Numbered from the stretch's first letter, positions 8,649 to 20,239 are shown. The stretch is 64,000 nucleotides of DNA from Angomonas deanei (GCA_903995115.1 LR877148.1:622501-686500); one strand, 5' to 3'. A program made the numbers and translations. The notes: generated from the letters alone by a model not told the origin.

Positions 8649-10145
8649 ATGTTGCGCAGAAGTATGTGGTGGGCCGTCGCGGCGTCCCACAAGGCCGCGG
8701 AAGGTGGAGCAGGCAAGGACGTGGAGCTTCTGTTCGGCACTTCCGGCAACCGCACGGCGGAGCAGCAGAAAATATTCAAACGCCTCAAGACCACCACCAT
8801 CCAGAATGCCTTCCCCCACCTCGCCGCCTGCTGGGTCGGCCCTTGCTGGGGAACGGTCATGCAGACACCGTCGAATGTGTCACCGGTGTGTGTGAAGAAG
8901 GCGGTCTGGCGCTGCACCCAATGCAAGGAAGAGTTTGAGATGAACATTAATCAATTTATTAACGAGGGTGGTGTCTGTCCGCTGTGCCACAAGGCACAAA
9001 AGCGGAACGGCGGCGCCTCTGTTACCGTGGACAGCACCGGCAAGTCCAGTGACACGTCCGTGTACGAACGGGCACCCCGCATGGTGCACAGCAATTACCA
9101 GTCGGTCCTCTACTACAACCCCGAGTGGGAGAATAAGAACATTCAGCCCATGTTAGCCCAGCGTTGGGAGCTGGTGTCTGACCAGCTGCTGCAAAAGAGT
9201 ATGCAAGGAGAGAGTACCGTGATGTTAGCCTCCCCAAAGATTGACGGTATTCGGTGCATGGTGGGGTATAGCAAGAAGCGGAAGGAGGTGCTCTTTTTTT
9301 CGCGCGGCGGTATTGTGCTGGAGTGTTGTCATGGTCTAGTCCCCCAGCTGCGGTCGCTCTTTGAGCAGGACCCTTCCCTCATGCTGGACGGGGAACTGTT
9401 CGCCCCGGAGTGTAACTTTGAGCAACTGAACGGTTTTGTGCGTCGGCTCCGCAAGAGCTGCACTCCCGAGCTACTGGAGGCACAGTCCCGCTTCATAGAG
9501 TACTTTGCCTTTGACATCATGTACAGCGATCAGCTGAGCTCCCCTGACGCCCCTTTCGACGAACGCTACCGACTCCTCAAAAAGATGATTCCCGTCTGCG
9601 GGGCGAAGCGCATCAGTAACTACATCCACGACGAGAAGAAGAAGAAGACGATCCGTGACTCTGCCAAGAACACCCCCGTCGCCTCCAACGCCCAGGGCGA
9701 TAAGATTAAGGTGTACCACGTCCCTGCCGCACAGGTCCACCCGGAGGAGATGGAGGACGTCCTCAACGAGGCCTGCTCCCAAGGGTTTGAGGGGGTGATG
9801 ATCCGCCGACCCGAGTTCGCCTATGAGCACGGCAAGCGAAGTTTCGGTCTGCTCAAGTACAAGCAGATGCACGATGCGGAGTTCAAGATTGTGGGTTTTG
9901 TCGCCGGGGAGGGCAAGTTCAAAGGTGGCTTAGGGGCCTTCATCTGTGAGACCAAGGAAGGGCTGCGCTTCAACGCCCCGCCGAAGACGTCCATCAAACA
10001 ACGTGAAGTCTTGTGGGGCCGTCGAAAGGAGCTGTTAGGGAAGTACCTGACGGTTCAATATCAGGAACTCTCCTCCCAAGATGTGCCACGCTTCCCAGTC
10101 GCCAAGTCTGTTCGCGGCGGCACTGATAAATCGGAATGGCTATAG
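8649..10145 (+). CDS. Mitochondrial (kinetoplast) ATP-dependent DNA ligase, copy 2
   Basis: 498 residues and paralogous to the ligase at 4979. Motif I is Lys-Ile-Asp-Gly-Ile-Arg-Cys with the catalytic lysine at residue 197, followed by LMLDGELFAPE (III), FDIMYS (IIIa), EGVMIRR (IV) and LLKYKQMHDAEF (V), then an OB-fold region. A Cys-x2-Cys ... Cys-x2-Cys zinc-ribbon-like module lies around residues 95-120, preceded by a Trp as in copy 1. The N-terminus (Met-Leu-Arg-Arg-Ser) suits mitochondrial import. In trypanosomatids the kappa-alpha and kappa-beta ligases are neighbours; here a membrane protein gene lies between them. The frame is intact. Confidence 0.93.
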   Translation: MLRRSMWWAVAASHKAAEGGAGKDVELLFGTSGNRTAEQQKIFKRLKTTTIQNAFPHLAACWVGPCWGTVMQTPSNVSPVCVKKAVWRCTQCKEEFEMNINQFINEGGVCPLCHKAQKRNGGASVTVDSTGKSSDTSVYERAPRMVHSNYQSVLYYNPEWENKNIQPMLAQRWELVSDQLLQKSMQGESTVMLASPKIDGIRCMVGYSKKRKEVLFFSRGGIVLECCHGLVPQLRSLFEQDPSLMLDGELFAPECNFEQLNGFVRRLRKSCTPELLEAQSRFIEYFAFDIMYSDQLSSPDAPFDERYRLLKKMIPVCGAKRISNYIHDEKKKKTIRDSAKNTPVASNAQGDKIKVYHVPAAQVHPEEMEDVLNEACSQGFEGVMIRRPEFAYEHGKRSFGLLKYKQMHDAEFKIVGFVAGEGKFKGGLGAFICETKEGLRFNAPPKTSIKQREVLWGRRKELLGKYLTVQYQELSSQDVPRFPVAKSVRGGTDKSEWL

Positions 10146-10538
10146 TCCGTTAGTGGACCGTTTAATAGATAATTTACTTTTAGTTTTGTTTATTATAATT
10201 ATAGTGTTTTTTTTTTTTTTACTGATGAAGCATTTGTTTAAAAAAATCAGTCAGAGAGCTTTCACTCTTTAAGAAAACAAGAAAAGAAGAAAAAAAAAAA
10301 ATCATCAACGATGAAGACAATCATAGACCACTAAATAAAAAAACATAGAACAGTGACCATATTTCTTCTACATTTATATATGCAAGCAGATCCCTTCTTG
10401 AAAGAACAGGGGATTGCCCCTTGTTATTGATGTTGTTACCGTTTTATCAATTCCTTCCCGTTTTAACTGCCTTACCAGCACCCTTTTCCCTTCTCTCAAC
10501 CGTGAAGCAAGCACACTCACTTCGTTAGTAGACGGCGT
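10146..10538 (+). other. Spacer with predicted SL acceptor
   Basis: AT-rich, with runs of T near 10206 and A near 10290. Pyrimidine-rich 10480-10499 followed by AG at 10506-10507 is the likely acceptor, ~31 nt before the ATG at 10539. No RNA gene is seen. Confidence 0.45.
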
Positions 10539-12153
10539 ATGTTACTGCACAAGCGATTGCCCCTCTTTGCTACCGCTAACGCCCATTGGAGGCGGGCGAC
10601 TGGGGTCTCTCTCTACAGCTGCACCCCGTTCCGGCAAGTGCACCACGAAGTCTCGGCAGCCAACTTCAATAAGGAAGTGTTAGAGTCTCAACAGGCCATT
10701 TGTTTTGTGTACTACATTGACAATGGAAACTGTAGGACCTTTCTTGAAAAGTGCAGAGGCGCTCGTCGACAAGATCAATGAGGAGACGTCTGGCACGGTG
10801 CCGGAGGTACCGGCCGACACGGCGGAGGACAGCGAGGTGATCATTGAAGGCGTGCAGCAGGACGGCTCGCCTTCGGCCCCCCGGAATGACAACAAGAAAA
10901 AGAAGTCCATCAGCTGGCTCAAGTTGTGTCAAATTAACGCGGACGAAAATAGAAACCTCTCCTCGGCATTTTCGGTGGAGCGAAGCAAACTGCCCGTGAC
11001 GTACTTTATTATGCAAGGGACAATTATAGACAAAATTTCTGGTCACGTTTCCGAAAAGCGATTAGAGTCCATCTTGTACAAGTTTCTCGAACACTACCAG
11101 GAGGAGCTCAACGTGGATTTACTGTCAAAGCGAAACAAGGAAAATGAGTCGGACCCCAATCAATCCCCGCTGCCCTCTGCCACCAGGATGGACCTCACCA
11201 AAGGTGCCAGCACCTCCTTTCTGTTGGAGAAGGTGTACGCCGCCCTCATTGGTACGGAGCATATTAGTTTACCCGAGGAGGCGGAGCAGATGGACGGACT
11301 GCGAAAGACGATTCAGCAGACGAAGCAAAAGGCCCACGAGGAGCTGCAGGCGCTCTACCGTGAATTGGGCCTAGATGTACGAAAGTGGTCCGAGACGGAG
11401 TTGATGACACGTTATTACAATAATAGTGTTTTTATCTCCATGGGTCTTATTACCGCACTGGAAGGGGTCTTTCTCGCGCGCTCCTACGCCGCCCTTGGCG
11501 ACGTGGCACGGCAGAATGTATTGTGGGCGCGCAATGATGTCACCAAAAACTTTGAACACGCGTTGGGGGATAAACGGATCAAAACCGCTCTCAGCGTGTT
11601 GGATGCGAATTTGGTGAAGGGAGAATTGCGCATGGCAGCTATTACCGCCGCACAAGATGCGAACCGCTTGTGTGGGGCACTCAGCGCGATGGAGAGCGAC
11701 AACACCAGCGAGGCACAGCACATGGCGGCTCTACGGGAAATGAATGATTTCATTGAGAGTCAAAAGCAGCACATCCTCGAACTCATGAACCTCATCAACG
11801 AGTCTGTGGATACCCGTGCCACGACGGTGGAGTACCCAACCCAGTCGGTAGAAATTCTGTTTACGAAGCTGAAGGACACCATGAAGCTGCGGCGGCAGTT
11901 GCAGTCGGAGTGTGAGAAGAGTGGTAAGGGGGCCCTGTCCCAAACCCAAGCGGGTGATAACGCGACGACGAGTACCTCGCTGGTCGAACCGGAAAAGGAA
12001 TTAAACACGATCGATGTGAAGCCTAAACAACTCTACTTGGTGAAGCAGCGGGAGGAACACATTAAGACGATTCTCACTTGTGTCATTCAGCTGCACGCCG
12101 CTGATCCGAAGAGTCAGAGCACCCGCTCCCGTCTTTCCTCTCTGTTGTATTGA
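10539..12153 (+). CDS. Mitochondrial thioredoxin-fold protein with helical C-terminal half (frame broken near 10734)
   Basis: The gene is read in two frames. Codons 10539-10733 give a basic presequence (Met-Leu-Leu-His-Lys-Arg...) and a thioredoxin beta strand (ICFVYYIDNGNC). Dropping the A at 10734 continues directly into GPFLKSAEALVDKI, placing Asn-Cys-Gly-Pro-Phe where thioredoxins have Trp-Cys-Gly-Pro-Cys. The fold continues with LCQINADENRNLSSAF and a cis-Pro-like KLPVTYF strand and a terminal helix. Only the first active-site Cys is kept, so disulfide reductase activity is doubtful. The C-terminal ~300 residues are helical, possibly TPR-like as in YbbN-type co-chaperones. The ATG at 10723 belongs only to the second frame and would remove half the domain. 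Confidence 0.75.
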
Positions 12154-12412
12154 GAGAATACACTTCCGTTCACATTATATTATAATAGTTCCATTAAATC
12201 TATGAAAAAAAAACAGTACACACGAGCAAAATCAGTACCACGCTGGGTGGAGAGCTGATGTCTGCTTCCCATTATGCCCCATCATGTGTCTTACTTTCTT
12301 TCTCCAAACTTCTCTTTTTATTATTAAAGCAACAAAGGAAGAAGAAAAAAAAAAAGTATTGTTCCCCAACCGTTCTTTTTTTATTGTGGTTTATTTTTGT
12401 ATTTCCATCTAG

Positions 12413-15400
12413 ATGAATGAGAAGAGCAGTGATCGCAGTAGTGATTCAAGACCGATAGAACCTATCGCCACGGCGAGGAGTACCGGTAGCAACGCCACAA
12501 CACAGCCACAGAACATGAGTAGTTTTAACGCCGCCCAGTCCTGGACCGACACCAATGACCTGCACCTGCCTAGTAAGAATGAAACCTCCCATGAACCGGT
12601 GGCGGACAACTACCCTACCAAAATAGAACCCATCATCACCAGTCTTGGCAGCCCGCAGGGTCAGAGTTACATGCGCAACCGTCGCGGCAGTCATCACAAT
12701 AGTCGTTCCTCCCAGTACCACCACCGGCATCACTCCCATGCCTCTTCCCAGCGTGGCGGCGCGGAGCCGGTCATTAAGGATAGTTTCGGTAATGAACCGT
12801 ATGAGTGTCAGCTGGTGAGTGTCGGTCGTAACGCGGAAGGCGCGGCACCGTCGCTGGTGGATGTGCCGTGGGAGATTCGAACCTCTGGGGCGTCTCTTAT
12901 TTGCCCAAGTTTCTCCATCCTTTCCACCCGTTACTTTTGGTTCCTGATTGAGTACGCCCTCCGCGTGACCCTCATTGGTATGCTCGTGCCCGCCGCCATC
13001 ATTAACGCGGAGCTGAAGCACTCTCCCTTTATTAGTAGTACCTTTGTCCTCACGTCGGTCGTGATTGCGGTGGGCACCACCACAGGGCAGGCGACGCAGT
13101 TCTGCGTGCAATACATCAAGGCAGGCTTTATCTGGCTCCCGCTGGCCACCATCTGTGTTGCCCTAAAATTAAACGAGTACCTCGCCGCGTGGTTTGTCGT
13201 CTATGTGGCCCTTTTGTTTATCATGGCCATGTTCACGGAAAGGACCGCCCGTCGTATGTGCCTGCTCTTGTACAATATTTGCATGGTGAACCTCCTTAGC
13301 GGGGACCAGGACTTGGTCTACCCGACAAGGGTGTTTGTGGACTGGGGGTTCGGTGCGCTGTTCGCCGTCGCCGCCTCCCTCGTACCGTACCCGATGTTAG
13401 CCACCCACACCTGCCGAAAAATAAGTAAACAAGTCTTCATGCACTCCGCCACGGCCTTTACGGGTATTCTGAACTGTTTCTGGGTGGCCACCAACACGGA
13501 GCGTAGCATGGCCATGGTCAAGGTACGGTTTTTGGTAAAAACGTTAGATGTCTTGATTGACGAGTTTGACAAGGCGGATGTCTTCACCTTTTATGAGGTG
13601 CTGGTGTTCGAGCGGTTTGAGCGAAGAGAGGTGCGAAAGGAAAAAATGAAGCTGCTCTTCAAGTTGAAGCTCAACCTCCGTGCCATGGAGCGCGTGATTA
13701 ATATTGTACAGGACAAGCCACAAATTTTAGATCAGAGTAATCGGTGTGTGTTGTTTCGGGATCATCTCGCGCCTCAAATGGAGGGGATCTCCCGGACGAT
13801 GGAAACACTGTTACACAGTATCAATCAGGCAAAAATGTACAAGGATTTGAAAAATTTAGGGCCCGTGTTTGAACAGTGTGGCTCGGCGATAAAGAGGATT
13901 CAGGACGAGTTCTCCGTGGCGAGGCGGGTGCTCTTCTACGAGGACGACGCAGGGCTGGAGGGGGAGCGCATGGAGGAATTCGTTCCGCTCATGACTTTTT
14001 TTGTGTTTTCCATTGTCAACTTTTGGACCACGTTGGAGGAGTTTAGAACTTTCATTGAGACCCACGAACCCATCCACAACTGGCGCGACACCCTGATGGT
14101 GGTCTGGAAGGCATTTGTCGATCCGTTTGTAGAAAATGCCATGTTAGTACGGGACCTGTGCACAACGCGCCCAGAGGCTCAAGTGCGGGTGGTAATCGAG
14201 GCCGCGAAGGTGAGTGTGGCCATGTTGGTGTCCGTCATCTTCTTTTACTACGTGGATGATCAAAGTTTACTCTTGTCTGGACCGACCATTATTGCGTTTG
14301 TGTCGGGCACAAACCCCGTCGAGGCGTTGCAGGCGAGTGCGGCGCGTCTGGCAGGTACACTATTCGGTTGTGTGTTGGGCTTCTTCGCCGGTTCCCTCTC
14401 CAAAACAGCCGTTGACCGAGTGTTGGCGCTCTGCATTATCACATTTGTCATGACCTTCTTCCGTACGAATCTCATGATTGGTACCATCTGCATGTACTGC
14501 ACCTTCGTCGCGGTGTCCAACTTGGCGCCGTCCGAACAGACGGCGGAACAGACCATCAGTCGTATTCAGCAGAACACCTTTGCTATTCTGATTTACTGTT
14601 TTATCAGTGTTGTCTTCTTCCCTGTGAGCCCCAATAAGGTGTTACTGCAAAAGCGCATTACGGTGTTTAAGAATATCAATAAGGTGGTCACGAAGCTCAT
14701 GTTTCTTTTTGATGAGGTGGGCACCAACTACATCCCCTGTGACAACCACAACCGGCTCTCCGTGGACATTCACAACTTGAGTGGACACGCTTTACAGCAC
14801 TTCTCCTCCTTCGCGCCAGGTGCGAACGACAACGGCGGCGACATCGCCTCCGACTTTGAGAAGATTGTCCGAGAGCACAGCAGTAACATGGGTCACAAGT
14901 CCTTTGTCCCGCACGCCTTCACGATGGCCCCGCAGGATAAAGTAATGCAACTGGTGTTCGTGGATATTTTCTCCCTGCTGGACACGATGAAGGCAACGAG
15001 CAGTATCATGCCCCTCGCCAGTGATGAATTTCACATCATCCCCAAGGAGTACCCACTGCGGGCGACCGGCGACCTTCACGCCGCGCTCTATCGAATGTGT
15101 GCCTTGGTCTACACGATGGCCTGCAGCTGGAAGGCCATGCGTGAGAAGGGTTACTTCACTAACGATGTGGTACACATTTTCCACAACTTGTGGCCCGTGA
15201 CGTCCGACATTAGTGCCTGTTTGGAGAAATTTGTCAATGTGTTGGAGTTCTACGTAGCCCACCCGGAGAGCAGCGCCTCGTCGGAGCTGACGCGGGGGGT
15301 GATGCAGTTCCGGTCCCTCTGTGTGGCGCTCAGTGCTCGCAAGGAGCGGTGTCTGCTGTCGACCATCCGCAAGACCATTGACGAGCAGCGGATTAACCCC

Positions 15401-16158
15401 AAGCGTCACGGCAGAGGACGGAACAACACCCACTCCAGCTCGTACTCCCCTCGGTCGATGCCCTCCAACTCGGTGGCCTCTCCTGTGGTCCCTGCACCGG
15501 TGGTGACCAAAAACTCCTTCCCGTCCGGTAACACACTAGAGTCCAAAGAAGGGAAGGCTAACGACGACATTGTCGTCCCAATCGACAGCGACGAGGAGGC
15601 GACCCCGCGCACGGCGGTGGCGTCACCAATGAAACAAGAGTGTTCCAACCCCCCGCAGCCTACCCTGCCGACCCTCCGCTCTCCCCGGACAAGGAGGCCC
15701 AGCACCGGGATGAGCCCTCCCAAGCGTTTTACCGGCCGAAACGGGAGGACTCCCACCTGCAGCGTGTGACACGGTTGCGAATGTTAGCGAAGCATCGCTG
15801 TAGTGGTGACCGCCGCCACCACGGTCACGGTAGCCCGGTCAGTCCAAACGTGCAGCTACGCTCCGGCGACGACATTGCCAGTCTCCCGTACGGGCGGTCG
15901 CTCGAGAACTTTGACAATTTTAACGACTTCAACTACCACGGAAAGCACCGCTCCTCCAGCCCTGACAGCGATGGTAGTTATGGGTCGGACAGTTCTAGCT
16001 CGTCCTCCTCGCTGGTGCAGTATAACGACAGTTTCACCACCCCCATCACCGTGACCGACGCCGAGGGTCTGCACAGCTTCACATTATCGTTGGAAATGCT
16101 CGGAAAAGAACTCCGACGGGCACTCTACGGAATGGAAGAGATGCTCCAGTTCCACTAA
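12413..16158 (+). CDS. FUSC-like multi-span membrane protein, paralogue 1 (frame broken near 15650)
   Basis: About 1,248 residues. A Ser/His-rich N-terminus (~165 residues) is followed by one block of about six TM helices (residues ~175-340), a long helical cytosolic region (~350-590), a second TM block (~595-745) and a long polar tail. Two TM blocks separated by helical cytosolic segments is the architecture of the FUSC/ArAE (fusaric acid resistance-like) transporter superfamily. The substrate is unknown. Two distant paralogues lie at 48849 and 53052. The first frame ends at 15769; the second frame (to 16158) takes over at the C6 run 15649-15654 if one C is restored, giving a continuous Ser/Asp-rich tail. 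AG at 12411-12412 lies directly before the ATG. Confidence 0.8.
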
Positions 16159-16652
16159 AGGAATAGTGAATCATATTTCCAAAAAAAAAACAAAAAAAAC
16201 TATTAAACTTTTTTTTTCTTAAAGGGGGGATTATTAATGGGCTAAAAGACCTTTTTTCTATACCTTTAACTAATTAAATGAAATTGTACTGATATTAACC
16301 TCGTTCGTTTTTTTGTTGTTGCTAACTTTTTTTTTCTTTTTTACATCCAATTGTACGTGTCATAAACATATAAAATTAAAAACCCTTATGTCGTTGTTAT
16401 ACGCGAGCAAATACTTTTACAGATATCTGTCCTTTTTTTTTTTTGTCTTCCGCAGTACGTAGGCATCATCGTGTATAAACGAAGCCATTTGTGAGATCAA
16501 GCATGATACGATGACGGGGTGTGAAGTACGAAAAAAGGGCAACAATGACAATTTGACTTTCAGAACAATGTTTTTTCTTTCCCTCTCATCTCTTCTCGGT
16601 CGTATTGTACAGCATAACAACTTTCATATAACATTACCTATTATTATCGTCG
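16159..16652 (+). other. Spacer (494 bp) with two candidate SL acceptors
   Basis: A/T homopolymers without a gene. Pyrimidine tracts are followed by AG at 16454-16455 and, nearer the gene, a tract at about 16571-16597 followed by AG at 16611-16612, ~40 nt before the ATG. Confidence 0.5.
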
Positions 16653-19299
16653 ATGCCACCGTTTAGTGGAAAAAGAAAAAGGAACAGCTGCAGGCCAAAC
16701 GCCAGAAGAAGCGTGAAAAGGATGACTTGCAGCGGGAGCGGGAAAAGGCGTATGAGACGGCACTCGAGGAAGCCATCCGCGATGGTGTCAGTATTGAGGA
16801 ATTTGAAAACGAGTACCGCATCTCCCAAGAGGCAGAACAGAAAGGCAGAAGGAAAGGTCGCCGTCAACACAAAAAAGGAAACCAAAACGACGATAGTGAC
16901 TCGGCAAACGACGAGGGAGATGAAAAAGAGTACATCTATGGAGCGGACCGGAAAGGCGTTCGAAGTGCCTTTGTGAAGGAAAAGGACACCACCGTGCACA
17001 AGCGAAAAGCCCTCAACTACGAACCACTGCAGCATCGGTATTTTATGAATCAGAACGGTATCCCGTTCGGCAGCTGGTTGGTCGCCCCAGGATATGGCAA
17101 CATGGAGCGCGTGAGTCGTAGTCACAACAACAGCTTCCGTCGAGGCGGGAACGAGGCTGCCAATAATGAAAACAACAACACTAATAATAGTAGCTTTCCT
17201 TCTCCACCGGAGCTCCCAAAAGAGGAGGAGGACTTCATGGATCGCAGCAAGGTGGAGAAACCCGAGACGGATAAGAATAGTGTACTGGGGGCCGCCAGCA
17301 CCACGTTTCCCTTTTCTATCGAACTCCCCTCCCGTGGGTGGAAGATGGATGCCGCTGCCGCCTCACAGGGACGTGTCGGCGCGGTGGAGGAAGGCAACCT
17401 AAACCACTTGATCACCTGCACAAACGAAACCGTGTTCGACTTGGAGGCCATTACAGAGGAGGAGATCAGTTCCGATGCCAGTGAGAACCCAAACAAGGAC
17501 AATAAAACCCATAGTGGGTCCCCTTTTAGTGAGACGATTCAACAAATCGAGCGAGAGCGGTTTCAGCGGTATTTGGACTATGTGGAGCACTTTCCAATTG
17601 AAAAGTATACGGACGGTGGAGAGTCTGACGGGGGTGTTTCTCCTCTTCCTCAGCCACTGATGGATCCACGACTCACCGTCAACTCCTACGAACGTAATCT
17701 TGAGGTGTGGCGACAGCTGTGGCGGGCGGTGGAGCAGAGTGACGTGGCCCTCCTCGTCGCCGATAGTCGCTTCCCCATCGTCCACCTACCATTAGCGGTG
17801 CTGCACTACATTACGGTGGAAGAGCGGAAACCACTCATTATTGTGCTGAACAAATCCGATCTAGTTCCTTCCTTTGTGGTGCACAACTGGATTGGTTTCC
17901 TCCGTCGGTTTCTAAAATACTACGGGCTGCACATCATGACACGGGAGGCGGAGGAGGCCTACCTGGCAGGAGAGCAGACCTCAGAGGCCGGGGACAGTAG
18001 TTCCCTCGGGGCTCCTATTATTATTCGTACCTTCACAGCCGATCCATTCGGTCTGACTGCCATCGAAGAAAAAGGTGGACAGCTCAACGTACAGAGGCGG
18101 CGCCGTAAGAACAAGAAGAGACGGGCCAAGATTTATGAACTCCTGCGGTCGGGCAAGTTGTCTGCCCACCAGGGACCCTCCAACCATGGGGACGATACCA
18201 ACAACTTTTACAGAGCAAACTTCAAGGGAATGAAAAAAGCCAATCAAGCATTAAACTCGGAGGAGAATGAGCTCAAGGAGATCCAGGCGGTATCCAAGTC
18301 GATTGACGAGCTTTTGCAGATATCCAAACGACTGGCGAAACTGTTTTACGGCGATAAGAAGGTGTTTCAGGAAAAGGAAAAGTCTCCGGTTGAGGAACAG
18401 ACGGAAAAGCACGTCGATGTGGCCCCGCCTCCCTCCCTCTTCCTCCGATGAGGATGACAGTAGTAGTAGCGATGATGACGAGCGGCGGAGCGGTATCACG
18501 TCGAACCGCTCGACTCCCATCATTGCTCCTCGCCACAAGAGGGACAAGGGCGCAAACAAGAAGCGAAACAAGAAGAAGCAGCGCAACAACAATTCTCACC
18601 CGCCTAGCGAGGAGGAGAGCGACATGTCTAGCATTCATCTCTCCGACAGTGACGAGGATCACAAGGGACGCTACCGCGACAGCGAGGATGAGGTGTTTGA
18701 CGAGCGACAGGAGGACAGTGAGGCCTACGTGCACCTGGCCGTCGTGGGCTTCCCGAACGTCGGCAAGTCCTCCCTGCTCAACTGCATCCGAGGGACCAAG
18801 GTGGTTAGCGTGAGTCAGACCGCAGGGCACACCAAACACGTGCAGACAATCCCTATGCCGGAGGATGGTATCACCCTCATCGACAGCCCCGGGTTAGCAT
18901 TTCCGCTGCTCGGCCTACCGCCCCCACTGCAGGCCGTCATCGGCACGCATCAGATTGCTCAAGTGCGGGACCCCATGAGTGGGGTCGCCTACCTGGCCTC
19001 TCACCTGCCTCTGGAGCGTATTTACCACCTGCGGCCGGTCGACAGCACCGCGGACGATCCCAAAGTACCCGTGGAGCGGTTATGAGTTGTGCGAAAGTTT
19101 CGCCAAAAAGAAGGGATTCTACTCCAAGAACGGGAAAGGGACGTTGGATGTACACCGGGCGGCGATTGCCATACTGAAGGAGGCGTACGAGGGTCGATTG
19201 GTGCTCTACTACAGTCCCCCTGAACGTAACTTTCTGGAGTCACGGCACTTTACTGCTCTGTACGATAAGTTGTTTTTGAGAGTGTTTAAGTCGCAATAG
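16653..19299 (+). CDS. GNL1: GNL1-type circularly permuted GTPase (HSR1/MMR1 family), frame broken three times
   Basis: About 882 residues over several frames. The N-terminus MPPFSGK followed by KKKEQLQAKRQKKRE matches the GNL1 start and needs one A restored near 16670-16680. Next come NLEVWRQLWRAVEQSDVALL and the G4 motif (NKSD), then, after an acidic linker, G1 (GFPNVGKSSLLN) and G3 (DSPGL): the permuted G4-G5-G1-G2-G3 order of YlqF/GNL GTPases. The C-terminus carries PWSGYELCESFAKKKGF, matching the conserved Pro-Trp ... region of GNL1. Extra bases must be skipped near 18427-18446 and 19068-19071. The family acts in ribosome biogenesis and nucleolar GTP cycling. It is longer than human GNL1 (607 residues) because of Asn/Ser/acidic inserts. 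Either sequencing errors or a decaying gene. Confidence 0.85.
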
Positions 19300-19455
19300 T
19301 ATCGGGTTTGATAAAGCGTTAAAAAAAAAAAAAAAAAAAAAAACAGTGTGTATGTGTTTTTCATCGCTCTCAGAGTGTATTTCTTTGTTTGTTTCTTACA
19401 TTTTCCCTCCCTTCTTCTGCTCCAAGATATTAAACAATAACATACTCTCTTCCAC

Positions 19456-20067
19456 ATGTCCGCTGGTCTGCAGGCAGAACCTCTCTTCACCTTCGACGAC
19501 AAGTACGAGAACCCCCGCGGTATCCCTCGCGCCAAGTTCATTGAAAACGTAGAGGAGCACGTCGCCAAGAACGGCGGTAACGCGGAAAACATCCTCAAGC
19601 GTCTCGCCGAGGAATACAGCAAGTACAAGTTCTCTGAGCAGCGTCTCGTCTCTAGCAAGACGACCCTAGAGAAGAAGCTTCCTGAGATCCAGAAGACACT
19701 GAAGGCGGTGCAGTACCTGAAGGACAATCTCAACTACGAAAAAGACATCTCCGAGCGGGACGGTCAGCCGCCGATGGAAGTGAACTATGGTCTGTCGGAA
19801 ACCGTCTTTGTGAAGGCCAATGTACGACCTCAGAAGACCGTCATGATTTGGCTCGGTGCCAACGTGATGGCGGAGTACACCTACGATGAGGCGCTCGAGC
19901 TGTTAGGCAAGAACTACAAGAGTGCGAAGGAGAATATCTTGAGAATTCAGGAGGACATAGCATGGGTGCAGGAGCAAATGACCATTATGGAAGTCAACAC
20001 CTCCCGTACGTACAACTATGACGTGATAGAGCGCCGCAAGAAGGGTGAAAAGGCACCAGCCAAGTAA
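19456..20067 (+). CDS. PFD3: Prefoldin subunit 3 (VBP1)
   Basis: 203 residues, the usual length. Matches to prefoldin alpha-type subunit 3 include GIPRAKFIENVEEHV, a YSKYKFSEQRL coiled coil, the beta-hairpin region ANVRPQKTVMIWLGANVMAEY and the second coiled coil ending in TSRTYNYDV. Prefoldin is a cytosolic hexamer that hands nascent actin and tubulin to the chaperonin CCT. The frame is intact. The ATG follows a T/C-rich stretch in a short (156 bp) spacer containing a long A run at 19321-19343. Confidence 0.95.
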   Translation: MSAGLQAEPLFTFDDKYENPRGIPRAKFIENVEEHVAKNGGNAENILKRLAEEYSKYKFSEQRLVSSKTTLEKKLPEIQKTLKAVQYLKDNLNYEKDISERDGQPPMEVNYGLSETVFVKANVRPQKTVMIWLGANVMAEYTYDEALELLGKNYKSAKENILRIQEDIAWVQEQMTIMEVNTSRTYNYDVIERRKKGEKAPAK

Positions 20068-20239
20068 AAAAATGAACCACGGGTAGGAAAAGAATAAGAA
20101 GAACGGCAGCGACTGAGAACGTCGTTCGTTATCAGTTTTTTGTCTTTTCGCATCCCCAAGTAACATAATTATAATACTAATTTAAAAAAAAAAACTTTTT
20201 CCTTCTTAGGAGTACCCCGTTAGAGATAATGTTTTTTGT

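Noticed and set aside
12866-12880. A GATTCGAACCTC stretch resembling a reversed tRNA T-loop (B box).
   Set aside because: It lies inside the continuous reading frame of the FUSC-like gene and no acceptor or anticodon stem can be built around it.
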